Of a stretch of 64,000 bases of DNA, positions 1 to 8,650 are shown one piece after another. The first letter of the stretch is position 1. Every line of letters starts with the position of its first letter. This DNA is from JBDSSS01 sp963764195. Its GTDB lineage: Bacteria > Actinomycetota > Actinomycetes > Actinomycetales > Dermatophilaceae. The position numbers and the translations under genes were made by a program. The stretch is taken from assembly GCA_963764195.1 (NCBI GenBank), contig CAVXRG010000004.1, positions 124,001-188,000 on the forward strand. The letters are read 5' to 3'. The notes under the pieces were generated by a model. That model was not told where the DNA came from, ran no database searches, and saw only the letters and a program-made list of their open reading frames with translations.

Positions 1-797
1 TCGCGGAAAGCGCCGTCCACCAGCACGGGCACGCTGGCGCTGGAGTCGAGCTCGCCGGCCACCGACACGTCGTCGGCCCATCCCCTCTCGACCAGCTCAC
101 GGCCGCTGGAGCAGCCCGCCAGGCGGTCCGCGAGTGAGCCCGCGGCGGTCCGCCACGCAGCGAGGGCGGCCTCGGCCTCCGGGCTGAGCACCAGCGGCCC
201 GGCACGGTGGTCGAGGCAGGTCACGAGCGCCTCGGCCACTGAGCCGGCTCCCCACAGGTCCTCGACGGCCGGGCGCAGCCTGCCGTCCCCCCACCGCTCC
301 CCGGATGGCACGAGCAGGACGACGACGTCGCCCGGCGGTGACACCTCGACCTGCGCCGCGACCCAGGCGGCGACCGACGACCGGTTGCGGAGCGACGCCG
401 ACACGACCATGGCCCCGGTCGTCGCGAGCCGGCCGCTCGTCGTGGACCCGTTGGGAGAGGGCAGCACGAGGCGCTCGACGCCGACCGCTGCGCGGATCGA
501 GCCGGGGGACAGGGTTATCGAAGATCTCGACCCACCCCTCGGCTGGGCCAGCACTGCACCGTGGGCCGTCGCGAAGGCGGTGGCGCGGTCGTCCCGCCAG
601 GGGAAGGGGAGGACCGTGACGCCCCGGTCGGCGGCCACCGACACGCAGGTCGTGAAGCTGAGCACGTCGACGACGACGGCTATGACCCGACTGCCCCGCT
701 CAGCGGCATACCGGGCGAGGGCTGCGGCGCCCTCGGGGCCCCACTCGAGCCGCACGACGTGACGATCCTGGCTGTGCCACGGCAGGCACGCCGTCAC
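1..797 (-). CDS. 2-phosphosulfolactate phosphatase family (ComB-like) protein, partial
   Basis: About 265 codons are visible; the 3' end runs off the window. Reading from GTG at 797, the protein shows RLEWGPEG near residue 17, then VVVDVLSFTTCVSVAADRG and PSPNGSTTS. These match the ComB family of Mg-dependent 2-phosphosulfolactate phosphatases. In methanogens ComB works in coenzyme M synthesis; actinobacterial members have no settled role, so the substrate here is unknown. The start overlaps the stop of the MmcQ-like gene (GTGA), which places it in that operon. The last visible residues (VPVLVDGAF) resemble the family C-terminus, so little is missing. Confidence 0.75.
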   Translation of the reverse strand, partial: MTACLPWHSQDRHVVRLEWGPEGAAALARYAAERGSRVIAVVVDVLSFTTCVSVAADRGVTVLPFPWRDDRATAFATAHGAVLAQPRGGSRSSITLSPGSIRAAVGVERLVLPSPNGSTTSGRLATTGAMVVSASLRNRSSVAAWVAAQVEVSPPGDVVVLLVPSGERWGDGRLRPAVEDLWGAGSVAEALVTCLDHRAGPLVLSPEAEAALAAWRTAAGSLADRLAGCSSGRELVERGWADDVSVAGELDSSASVPVLVDGAFR

Positions 798-1198
798 GGC
801 CGGGCCGACGCGTCGAGTGCGGCGACGAGGCGGGTGGGCGCCGTGCGTCGGTAGGACGCGTCGACGAGCTCGGCCACCTCGTCCCAGTCGACCTCGTCAC
901 CGGGGAGGTCGAGCCCGAGCCACCCCGACGGGCCGAGGTAGGCAGGCAGGAAGAAGCGCCCGTCCCCGAACAGCGCCGCGTGGTCGGCCTCGTCGGGGAG
1001 GAAGAGCAGAGCTCGGCCGTGCAGCCCCGAGGAGTGGTCGCCCTTGACGGAGCCGCCGTAGATGGCAAAGACCTTGGTCGTGAAGAAGTTCGGGCGGCCG
1101 TGCGACACCTTCTCGTCGGCGCCCGGAAGGCCGAGACAGATCGAGCGAAGCCGCTGGAGGACCGGGTCCTCGCGGTCGAACATCATCGGGTGCGCCAT
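794..1198 (-). CDS. MmcQ/YjbR family protein
   Basis: A 134-residue protein. It carries the CLGLPGADEKVSHGRPNFF segment near residues 21-39 and a SGWLGLDL segment near 91-98, as in MmcQ/YjbR (CyaY-like fold, putative DNA-binding) proteins. I chose ATG at 1198; a GTG at 1201 directly before it is equally possible. It sits 25 bp downstream of the FrnE-type gene and its stop overlaps the ComB-like start, so the three are probably co-transcribed. The molecular role of this family is not established. Confidence 0.75.
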   Translation of the reverse strand: MAHPMMFDREDPVLQRLRSICLGLPGADEKVSHGRPNFFTTKVFAIYGGSVKGDHSSGLHGRALLFLPDEADHAALFGDGRFFLPAYLGPSGWLGLDLPGDEVDWDEVAELVDASYRRTAPTRLVAALDASARP

Positions 1199-1223
1199 CA
1201 CCCGAGGGTAGGGCTCAGCGACC

Positions 1224-1937
1224 TCAGCAGGCGCCGCCGCAGCCCCCGGCTCCGCAGGCGCCGCCGCACCCGCTGCCGGCGGCCACCGGCTCGGGGCGCT
1301 CGTGCCGGGTCGACCACGCGGTCTCCAGGGCCTGCGCGAACACCTGCGGGGGCTGGGCGCCGGAGACGCCGTACTTGCGGTCGAGGACGAAGAAGGGGAC
1401 GGACTCGATGCCGAGCATCTTGGCGGTCGCCTCGTCGCTGCGCACGTGGTTGCCGAAGTCGTCGGAGTCGAGGACGGCGCGGACCGTGGCGGCGTCGAGA
1501 CCGATCTCGGTGGCGAGCCCGACGAGCGTCTCGCGGTCACCGACCGCCCTGCCCTCGGTGAAGTAGGCCCGCATGAGGCGCTCGTGGGCGCGGTCGGCGA
1601 GGCCCTGCTCGGCGGCGAGGTGGACGATGCGGTGCGCGTCGAAGGTGTTGCCGGGGCGGGCATCCTGCCAGTTGAACTCGAGTCCGAGCTCCTCGGCCGC
1701 GGTCGCCATCGACTCGTGCTGGGCGATCGCCTGGTCGCGGTCGGTGCCGTACTTGGCGGCGACGAGGTCGACGAGCGACCCGTCGGCGACGGTGGGCGCG
1801 CCCCGGTCGAGCTCGAAGCTGTGCCACTGGATCTCGACCTCGTCGCGGTGCTCGAAGTCGGCCAGGGCGGTCTCGAGCCGCCGCTTGCCGAGGTAGCAGA
1901 AGGGGCACACGATGTCTGACCAGATGTCGATCTTCAC
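1224..1937 (-). CDS. DsbA family oxidoreductase, FrnE type, with Cys-rich tail
   Basis: A 237-residue thioredoxin-fold protein. The redox motif CPFC is at residues 11-14 of MKIDIWSDIVCPFC, and there is no signal peptide, so it should act in the cytoplasm. FrnE-like proteins are DsbA-related thiol oxidoreductases or isomerases, some linked to oxidative stress. The last 16 residues hold four cysteines in CGGAC-type repeats among glycines. This tail resembles metal- or Fe-S-binding tails and is beyond the usual fold. Start is GTG at 1937 with GAGAGG about 12 bp upstream. It leads the three-gene operon with MmcQ- and ComB-like genes. Confidence 0.85.
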   Translation of the reverse strand: MKIDIWSDIVCPFCYLGKRRLETALADFEHRDEVEIQWHSFELDRGAPTVADGSLVDLVAAKYGTDRDQAIAQHESMATAAEELGLEFNWQDARPGNTFDAHRIVHLAAEQGLADRAHERLMRAYFTEGRAVGDRETLVGLATEIGLDAATVRAVLDSDDFGNHVRSDEATAKMLGIESVPFFVLDRKYGVSGAQPPQVFAQALETAWSTRHERPEPVAAGSGCGGACGAGGCGGAC

Positions 1938-1982
1938 GCGGGTGCAACCTCTCGGCGGCCGGAGTTCTTCCCGGTATGCCGC

Positions 1983-2822
1983 TCAGTCGGCCGAGCGCAC
2001 CCGGTCGACGATCGCGGCGGCGCACTCCTCGGGCCGCGTCTCGGGGAGCCAGTGGTTCGCGTCGAGCTCGATGAAGACGTAGTCGCCCGTGACGTGCTCC
2101 CGGGTCAGCTCGGCGGCAGTGCGACCGAGGGCGGGGTCGTCGGACCCCCAGACGTAGGTGGCGGGCACCGTCACGCGGTGGGCAGGCACCGAGGAGGTCC
2201 CGGCTGCGCGGTACCAGTTGATCGGGCCGGTGAGCGCCGCCGGGCTCGCGAGCCGAGCGGCATACCGCGCCATCTCGTCGAGTGGGAGACCCATCCTGGC
2301 CATGACGAGGTGGAAGCGGGACGCGAGGACGCGCTCCGGGACGGTGGGGACCTGGAAGGCGGCCATGTACCAGGAGCGGCGGCGCTGGTCGGCGGTGCGC
2401 AGGGCCCGGGAGAGGGCGCCGGGATGCGGCGTGGAGAGCACCGTCACCGAGGCGACCCGGTCGGCGTGGTTGCCGGCGAGCAACCAGGCGATCGCCCCAC
2501 CCCAGTCGTGGCCGACGACGTGGAAGCGGTCGAGGCCCGCGGCGTCGGCGAGGGCGAGCACGTCCGCGACGAGCTCCTCGAGGTGGTAGGCCGCCGCCTC
2601 GGTCGGCGAGGCACGGGGGGAGTAGCCCCGCTGGTCGGGGGCGAGGGTGCGCAGGCCTGCCGCGTGCAGGAGCGGCTCGACCCGGTGCCAGGCGGTGCGG
2701 TCGGCGGGGAAGCCGTGGAGCAGGACGACGGCCGGCCCGCCCCGCGGCCCCCCGTCGGTGACGTCGAACGTCAGACCGACGCGCTCGAAGGAGGTGACCC
2801 GGTCGGCGGCGCTCGTCGTCAT
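1983..2822 (-). CDS. alpha/beta hydrolase, epoxide hydrolase-like
   Basis: A 279-residue soluble alpha/beta-hydrolase. It shows the oxyanion HGFP motif near residue 36, DQRGYSPR near 63, and VVGHDWGGAIAW with the nucleophile Asp106. Asp rather than Ser there places it with epoxide hydrolases and haloalkane dehalogenases. The catalytic His lies in DANHWLPETRPEECA near the C-terminus. The substrate cannot be told from sequence. The ATG at 2822 has no clear Shine-Dalgarno; a weak GATGAT lies 6 bp upstream on this strand. It is divergent from the gene at 2884. Confidence 0.85.
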   Translation of the reverse strand: MTTSAADRVTSFERVGLTFDVTDGGPRGGPAVVLLHGFPADRTAWHRVEPLLHAAGLRTLAPDQRGYSPRASPTEAAAYHLEELVADVLALADAAGLDRFHVVGHDWGGAIAWLLAGNHADRVASVTVLSTPHPGALSRALRTADQRRRSWYMAAFQVPTVPERVLASRFHLVMARMGLPLDEMARYAARLASPAALTGPINWYRAAGTSSVPAHRVTVPATYVWGSDDPALGRTAAELTREHVTGDYVFIELDANHWLPETRPEECAAAIVDRVRSAD

Positions 2823-2871
2823 GGGCCCATCATCTCCCTCGAACGCGCCGGGGTGCCGGTCCCGGCGCGCC

Positions 2872-2877
2872 TACGCT
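2872..2877 (+). promoter_or_regulatory. -10 element TACGCT, leaderless start
   Basis: TACGCT ends exactly 6 bases before the ATG at 2884 and no Shine-Dalgarno is present. Transcription would begin at or next to the start codon. Confidence 0.6.
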
Positions 2878-2883
2878 GGGCCC

Positions 2884-4578
2884 ATGGTCGACGTGTCGGT
2901 GGTCCCGCGCGAGGGGCCGCGCTGGTGGCACCTCTCGCGGCTCGGCCTCGTGCTCGGCTCGGCCTACGTGCTCATCTCGATGTCACCGAGCCTGCTGCCG
3001 CGAACGTGGTACTACCAGGGCTTCATCACCGGGCTCTGCGCGGCGGCCGGCTACGGCCTCGGGGTCGCGCTGGCCTGGGCCGGCCGCCACGTCGCGCGCC
3101 TCGCCTCCCTCCACGTGACGATCAGCAGGGAGGCGGCGCACTGGCTACGGGTGGCGTTGCCGCTCGTCACGGCGGCCGCCGTCGTCGGGATCACGGTGAG
3201 CAACGTGCGGTCTCAGGCGCGGACCGCCGCCGTCGTGCGGCTCACGCCCCTGGGCCCGCTCGACTGGGTGGGCGCGATGATCATGGCGCTGCTCGTCGCG
3301 GTGCTGCTCGTCGGGGCCGTCCGGGGGCTGCGTCGTGCGACCCGGGGCCTCGCGGAGGCGGCCGGACACGTCCTGCCCCAGACCATCGCGTCGGTCCTCG
3401 CCGTCGTCGTCGTCGTGCTCGCCACCGCCTGGGTCTCCGACAACGTGCTGTTCCACCGGGCCATGCAGGCGATGGGTGCGGCCGCGGCCGCGGGCAACTC
3501 GAGCCCCCCGGAGGGGCGGGTGGCGCCTGCCTCACCGCTCCGGTCGGGTGGGCCGGGGTCCAGCGAGCCGTGGGACAGCCTCGGCTTCGAGGGGCAGCTG
3601 TTCGTCACGAGCGCGCCGACCCCCGCCCAGATCGCCGCGGCGACGGGGCGCGCCGCGATCGAACCGATCCGGGTCTACGCGGGCCGCTCCGGCGATCGCA
3701 GCGTCGAGCAGGTCGCGGCCGCGGTCGTCGGCGAGCTCGAGCGGACCGGGGCCTTCGACCGGCGCGTCCTCGCCGTCGTCACGACGACGGGCACCGGCTG
3801 GGTCGACGACTGGACGGTGCAGTCGATCGAGTACCTCAGCGACGGGGACTGTGCCGTCGCGGCCATGCAGTACTCCTACCTGCCGAGCGCGATGTCGATG
3901 ATGACCGACCGGGAGACCCCCCGGGCGGCGGGCAAGGCCCTCTTCGACCAGGTGTATGCCGTGTGGTCGGCGCGCCCGGCCACCGCGCGGCCCCGGCTCG
4001 TCGTCGGTGGGGAGTCGCTCGGGTCCTACGGGGGTCAGGCGGCCTTCACCGACGCCGCGGACATGATGGAGCGGGCGCAGGGCGGGGTGTGGGTCGGGAC
4101 CCCGAGCTTCACCGAGATCCACAAGGCGCTCACGCAGGGACGCAACCCCGGCTCGCCGGAGATCGACCCCGTCGTCGACGACGGCCGGCACGTCCGCTTC
4201 GCCACCCGTGCGGCGGAGCTGACGCAGGACTACTACGGACGGCCCTACGGTCAGTGGGAGTTCCCCCGGTTCGTCTACGTCCAGCATGCGTCTGACCCCG
4301 TCGTCTGGTGGGACCCGGCCCTGCTCGGGGCCGAGCCGGACTGGCTGCGCGAGCCACGGGGGCGCGACGTCAACCCCGACGTGACGTGGATCCCGTTCGT
4401 CACCTTCTGGCAGCTGACGACCGACATGGCCGTCGGCCACGACCCGCCGGACGGCTACGGGCACCGCTACGGCGGGGAGCTCGTGCCGGCGTGGTCGGCC
4501 GTGCTCGGCGGCGACCCCTCGGCTGACTACTCCCGGATCATCGCGGGAGTCGAGTCCACGGTCACCCGCATCGAGTGA
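2884..4578 (+). CDS. membrane-anchored alpha/beta-hydrolase (Abhydrolase_9 type)
   Basis: A 564-residue protein. The first ~200 residues hold about four hydrophobic membrane segments (for example LGLVLGSAYVLISM near residue 23 and ATAWVSDNVLF near 179). The rest is a catalytic domain with nucleophile elbow GGESLGSYGG, Ser378. This order matches the paired Abhydrolase_9 N-terminal and catalytic families found in actinobacterial membranes, whose substrate is unknown; a lipid or envelope ester is my guess. The start follows a -10 box by 6 bp, so the upstream in-frame extension is rejected. Confidence 0.85.
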   Translation: MVDVSVVPREGPRWWHLSRLGLVLGSAYVLISMSPSLLPRTWYYQGFITGLCAAAGYGLGVALAWAGRHVARLASLHVTISREAAHWLRVALPLVTAAAVVGITVSNVRSQARTAAVVRLTPLGPLDWVGAMIMALLVAVLLVGAVRGLRRATRGLAEAAGHVLPQTIASVLAVVVVVLATAWVSDNVLFHRAMQAMGAAAAAGNSSPPEGRVAPASPLRSGGPGSSEPWDSLGFEGQLFVTSAPTPAQIAAATGRAAIEPIRVYAGRSGDRSVEQVAAAVVGELERTGAFDRRVLAVVTTTGTGWVDDWTVQSIEYLSDGDCAVAAMQYSYLPSAMSMMTDRETPRAAGKALFDQVYAVWSARPATARPRLVVGGESLGSYGGQAAFTDAADMMERAQGGVWVGTPSFTEIHKALTQGRNPGSPEIDPVVDDGRHVRFATRAAELTQDYYGRPYGQWEFPRFVYVQHASDPVVWWDPALLGAEPDWLREPRGRDVNPDVTWIPFVTFWQLTTDMAVGHDPPDGYGHRYGGELVPAWSAVLGGDPSADYSRIIAGVESTVTRIE

Positions 4579-4676
4579 CCGGGAGAGGGCCGGCGGACGA
4601 CCGCGAGGCCGATGCCGCCGCCCGTCAGCGCCGTAACGCCCGGGCGGTGCGGGCCACGACGGTGCATCATGGAGCC

Positions 4677-4712
4677 GTGGATCATGCAGCGGTGGATCAG
4701 GGGCCGGGATGA
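4677..4712 (+). other. possible 11-codon leader ORF upstream of xdhA
   Basis: GTG at 4677 begins VDHAAVDQGPG and stops at TGA 4710-4712, which overlaps the xdhA ATG (ATGA). A CATCAT hexamer ends 6 bases before this GTG, matching the -10 spacing seen at other genes here. Translation of this leader would couple to xdhA, which lacks a clear Shine-Dalgarno. It could equally be chance in so short a frame. Confidence 0.3.
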
Positions 4713-6196
4713 GGACGGCGCCGCAGCGGCATACCGTGACGGTCAACGGGACCGAGCGCACGCTGAGCGGCACCGATCCGGCCACCAGCGCCCTCGACTG
4801 GCTGCGCGGCGAAGGACTGACCGGCGCCAAGGAGGGGTGTGCCGAGGGGGAGTGCGGCGCCTGCGCCGTCCTCGTCGTCCGGTCCGACGGCGGGTCGGGC
4901 AGCGAATGGGCGGCCCTCAACGCGTGTCTGCTCCCGGCCGCCGCCCTCGACGGTCAGGAGGTCGTCACCGCGGAGGGCCTCGGGACGGTCGATGACCTGC
5001 ACCCGGTCCAGCGGGAGATGGCGGTCCGCGGTGGGTCGCAGTGCGGCTACTGCACGCCGGGCTTCGTCTGCGCGATGGCCGCCGAGTACTACCGCGCCGG
5101 CCGGGTCGCGGACGGGGCGGCCCTGGCCGACGGCGGACGCGACGAGGCCGTCGCCGGACGGCAGGGGTGCGGGCCCAACGGCTTCGACCTCGCGGCGCTC
5201 TCGGGCAACCTCTGCCGCTGCACCGGATACCGACCCATTCGGGATGCGGCCTTCGCCCTCGGTGTGCCGGTCTCGGACGACGCCTTCGCGGCTCGTCGCG
5301 CGGGCGCGCCCCCGCTCGTCCCCGCGACCCGGCTGGAGGGCGCCTCGGGCACCTACATGCGTCCCGCCGACCTCGGTGAGGCGCTGACCCTGCTCGCGGA
5401 GCACCCGGGAGCGGTGCTCGTCGCGGGCTCGACCGACTGGGGCGTGGACGTCAATCTCCGCGGCGCCCGGTCGCCGTTCGTCATCGGCATCGACCGCCTG
5501 CCCGAGCTGCGCAGCCTGTCCGTCGGTGACGAGTCCATCGAGATCGGTGCCGCGCTCACCTTGACGGAGGTCGAGCGGAGCCTCGACGGCCGGATTCCCC
5601 TGTTGGACCAGCTGTTTCCGCAGTTTGCCTCCGCCCTGATCCGCAACGGCGCGACGATCGGTGGCAACCTCGGCACCGCCTCCCCGATCGGCGACCTGCT
5701 GCCTGCACTGCTCGCCCTCGAGGCCGTCGTGGTGCTCGTGAGCTCGACCGGCGAGCGGGAGGTCGAGGCGGCCGACTACGTCACCGGATACCGGCAGAGT
5801 CTCAGGCGCCCTGACGAGCTGGTCCGTGCGGTGCGCATCCCCCGCCCCCTCAGCGCGATGACGGCCTTCCACAAGATCACCAAGCGCCGGTCAGACGACA
5901 TCTCGAGCGTCGCAGCAGCCTTCGCGCTCGACGTGGTCGACGGTTTCGTGCGGAGGGCACGGATCGGGCTCGGTGGTGTGGCGGCCACGCCGATCAGGGC
6001 GCTCGCGACCGAGGGAGCCCTCGAGGGTCGGCGGTGGAGCGCCGAGACCGTCCGGGCAGCGGCCGAGGTGATGGAGGGAGAGGGCACGCCCCTGGACGAC
6101 CACCGTGCGAGCGCTGCCTACCGGAGGGCCGTGCTCGGCACCGCGCTGCCCAAGCTCCACACGGACACCACTGCGGACCACGAGGTGTCGGCATGA
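4709..6196 (+). CDS. xdhA: xanthine dehydrogenase small subunit (2Fe-2S and FAD)
   Basis: A 495-residue electron-transfer subunit. The N-terminal ferredoxin-like cluster uses C44, C49, C52 and C73 (CAEGECGAC...NAC). The second 2Fe-2S domain uses C112, C115, C169 and C171 (QCGYC...LCRC). From about residue 210 follows the FAD-binding domain (GAVLVAGSTDWG, then RNGATIGGNLGTASPIGD near 312). It passes electrons from the molybdenum subunit to NAD during oxidation of hypoxanthine and xanthine. It opens the operon and its stop overlaps the xdhB ATG by ATGA. Confidence 0.95.
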   Translation: MRTAPQRHTVTVNGTERTLSGTDPATSALDWLRGEGLTGAKEGCAEGECGACAVLVVRSDGGSGSEWAALNACLLPAAALDGQEVVTAEGLGTVDDLHPVQREMAVRGGSQCGYCTPGFVCAMAAEYYRAGRVADGAALADGGRDEAVAGRQGCGPNGFDLAALSGNLCRCTGYRPIRDAAFALGVPVSDDAFAARRAGAPPLVPATRLEGASGTYMRPADLGEALTLLAEHPGAVLVAGSTDWGVDVNLRGARSPFVIGIDRLPELRSLSVGDESIEIGAALTLTEVERSLDGRIPLLDQLFPQFASALIRNGATIGGNLGTASPIGDLLPALLALEAVVVLVSSTGEREVEAADYVTGYRQSLRRPDELVRAVRIPRPLSAMTAFHKITKRRSDDISSVAAAFALDVVDGFVRRARIGLGGVAATPIRALATEGALEGRRWSAETVRAAAEVMEGEGTPLDDHRASAAYRRAVLGTALPKLHTDTTADHEVSA

Positions 6197-8649
6197 CCTC
6201 GTTGTCCACGCGTCCGGCCGAGCCCGTTGTCGGACAGCCGATCCCGCACGAGTCTGCGGGCCTGCACGTGACGGGGGCCGCGCTCTACACCGATGACCTC
6301 ACCGTCCGCACCCACGGAGTACTGCATGCCCACCCGGTGCAGGCTCCCCACGCCCACGCCCGGGTCACGCGGCTCCACCCGCAGCCGGCGCTGGCCGTTG
6401 CCGGGGTCGTGCGCGTGCTCACCGCCGCCGACGTCCCCGGGGTCAACGACGCGGGGGTCAAGCACGACGAGCCGCTCTTCCCGTCCGAGGTGATGTTCTT
6501 CGGTCACGCCGTGTGCTGGGTGCTCGGCGAGACGCTCGAAGCGGCGCGGCTCGGGGCGCTGGCCGTCGAGGTCGACTACGAGCCACTTCCCTCCATCGTC
6601 ACCGTGCGCGAGGCCATCGAGGCCCGGAGCTTCCAGGGCGGCCAGCCCAGGCTCGAGCGTGGCGACGTCGAGGCCGGCTTCGACGGGGCGCAGCACGTCT
6701 TCAGCGGCGAGATCGACCTGGCCGGCCAGGAGCACTTCTACCTCGAGACGCACTGCTCCATCGCCCAGGTCGACGAGGCCGGCCAGGTGTTCGTCCAGAG
6801 CAGCACGCAGCACCCGAGCGAGACCCAGGAGATCGTGGCCCACGTGCTCGGTCTGGCCAGCCACGCCGTCACGGTCCAGTGCCTGCGGATGGGCGGCGCC
6901 TTCGGTGGCAAGGAGATGCAGCCGCACGGGTATGCCGCCGTCGCCGCCCTCGGGGCGACCCTCACCGGGCGCCCGGTCCGGCTCCGGCTCACGCGGAGCC
7001 AGGACCTCACCATGACGGGCAAGCGGCACGGTTTCCACGCCCAGTGGCGGGTCGCCTTCGACCGGTCCGGGCTGGTCCTGGCGCTCGACGCCACCCTGAC
7101 CTCCGACGGTGGTTGGAGCCTCGACCTGTCCGAGCCCGTCCTGGCCCGGGCTCTCTGCCACGTCGACAACGCCTACTGGGTGCCGAACCTGCGGGTCAAC
7201 GGACGGATCGCCCGGACCCACAAGACGTCCCAGACCGCGTTTCGCGGATTCGGCGGCCCGCAGGGGATGCTCGTCATCGAGGACATCTTGGGCCGGTGCG
7301 CAGCGCGGATGGGGATCGACCCGGAGGACCTTCGACGGCGCAACTTCTACACGGCCGGGCAGCGCACCCCCTACGGCCAGCAGGTGCGCCACGCAGAGCG
7401 GGGCGAGGCGTGCTGGGACCAGGTCCTCACCGGTGGGGACATCGCGGCCCGCTCCGCGCAGATCGCCGAGTACAACGCGACGCACGAGCACACCAAGCGT
7501 GCCCTGGCCGTGACGCCGGTCAAGTTCGGGATCTCCTTCAACTTCACCGCCTTCAACCAGGCCGGGGCCCTCGTCCACGTCTACAAGGACGGCTCGGTGC
7601 TGATCACCCACGGCGGCACCGAGATGGGCCAGGGCCTGCACACCAAGATGCTCCAGGTGGCAGCCACGACGCTCGGGGTGCCGCTCGCACTGGTGCGCCT
7701 GGCACCGACGCGGACCGACAAGGTGCCGAACACGTCGGCCACCGCAGCGAGCTCCGGGGCCGACCTCAACGGCGCGGCGGTCAAGAACGCCTGCGACCAG
7801 GTCATCGACCGGCTCCGGGTGGTCGCCTCCGCCCGTCTGGGCGGGTCGGTCGAGGATGTCGAGTTCAGCGACGGGGTCGTCCGGTCGGCGGGCGGAGACG
7901 AGAGCGTGGCCTGGGCCGATCTCGTGAGCGAGGCCTACTACCAACGGGTCCAGCTGTGGGCTGCCGGCTTCTACCGCACCGAGGGCCTGCACTGGGACTC
8001 CGCCAGGATGCAGGGATCCCCGTTCAAGTACTTCTCCTACGGCGCCGCCGCAGCCGAGGTCGAGGTCGACGGCTTCACGGGTGCTCACCGCCTGCGCCGA
8101 GTCGACATCGTGCACGACGTGGGCGACTCGCTCTCCCCGCTCATCGACCTCGGCCAGGTCGAGGGCGGGTTCGTGCAGGGAGCCGGGTGGTTGACCCTGG
8201 AGGACCTGCGCTGGGACGAGTCAGCCATCCCGACACGAGGACGTCTCGCCACCGCGTCGGCGAGCACCTACAAGCTGCCGAGCTTCTCCGAGATGCCCGA
8301 CGTCTTCAACGTCACGCTGCTCGAGCAGGCACACGAGGACGGTGTCGTCTACGGCTCCAAGGCCGTCGGCGAGCCCCCCCTCATGCTCGCCCTCTCGGTC
8401 CGCGAGGCCCTGCGCCAGGCCGCGGCCGCCTTCGGCCCGCCCGGCACCACCGTCGACCTCGCGTCACCCGCGACGCCGGAGGCGGTCTTCTGGGCCGTCC
8501 GGCAGGCGCGCGGCGGCGGGCAGCCACCGCGCACGGTGGCCGTGGTCGCCGGCCCGCCCGGTCGCGTCCCCGACCAACCGGACGCCGCAGCCCCGCCGCT
8601 GGAGCCCCGTTCCGAGCAGGTCCCTCAGCACGCCGTCTCGGGCGGCTGA
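6193..8649 (+). CDS. xdhB: xanthine dehydrogenase molybdopterin-binding subunit
   Basis: An 818-residue molybdenum-cofactor subunit. It contains the family signatures GGAFGGKEMQPHG, TAFRGFGGPQG, GTEMGQGLHTK and SKAVGEPPLML; Glu727 in the last is the expected catalytic base. The N-terminal hammerhead domain spans roughly residues 20-140. Together with XdhA it would hydroxylate hypoxanthine and xanthine to urate. The ATG at 6193 overlaps the xdhA stop, so a longer in-frame reading is rejected. The C-terminal ~50 residues are Pro/Arg-rich and likely disordered. Confidence 0.95.
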   Translation: MTSLSTRPAEPVVGQPIPHESAGLHVTGAALYTDDLTVRTHGVLHAHPVQAPHAHARVTRLHPQPALAVAGVVRVLTAADVPGVNDAGVKHDEPLFPSEVMFFGHAVCWVLGETLEAARLGALAVEVDYEPLPSIVTVREAIEARSFQGGQPRLERGDVEAGFDGAQHVFSGEIDLAGQEHFYLETHCSIAQVDEAGQVFVQSSTQHPSETQEIVAHVLGLASHAVTVQCLRMGGAFGGKEMQPHGYAAVAALGATLTGRPVRLRLTRSQDLTMTGKRHGFHAQWRVAFDRSGLVLALDATLTSDGGWSLDLSEPVLARALCHVDNAYWVPNLRVNGRIARTHKTSQTAFRGFGGPQGMLVIEDILGRCAARMGIDPEDLRRRNFYTAGQRTPYGQQVRHAERGEACWDQVLTGGDIAARSAQIAEYNATHEHTKRALAVTPVKFGISFNFTAFNQAGALVHVYKDGSVLITHGGTEMGQGLHTKMLQVAATTLGVPLALVRLAPTRTDKVPNTSATAASSGADLNGAAVKNACDQVIDRLRVVASARLGGSVEDVEFSDGVVRSAGGDESVAWADLVSEAYYQRVQLWAAGFYRTEGLHWDSARMQGSPFKYFSYGAAAAEVEVDGFTGAHRLRRVDIVHDVGDSLSPLIDLGQVEGGFVQGAGWLTLEDLRWDESAIPTRGRLATASASTYKLPSFSEMPDVFNVTLLEQAHEDGVVYGSKAVGEPPLMLALSVREALRQAAAAFGPPGTTVDLASPATPEAVFWAVRQARGGGQPPRTVAVVAGPPGRVPDQPDAAAPPLEPRSEQVPQHAVSGG

Positions 8650-8650
8650 G

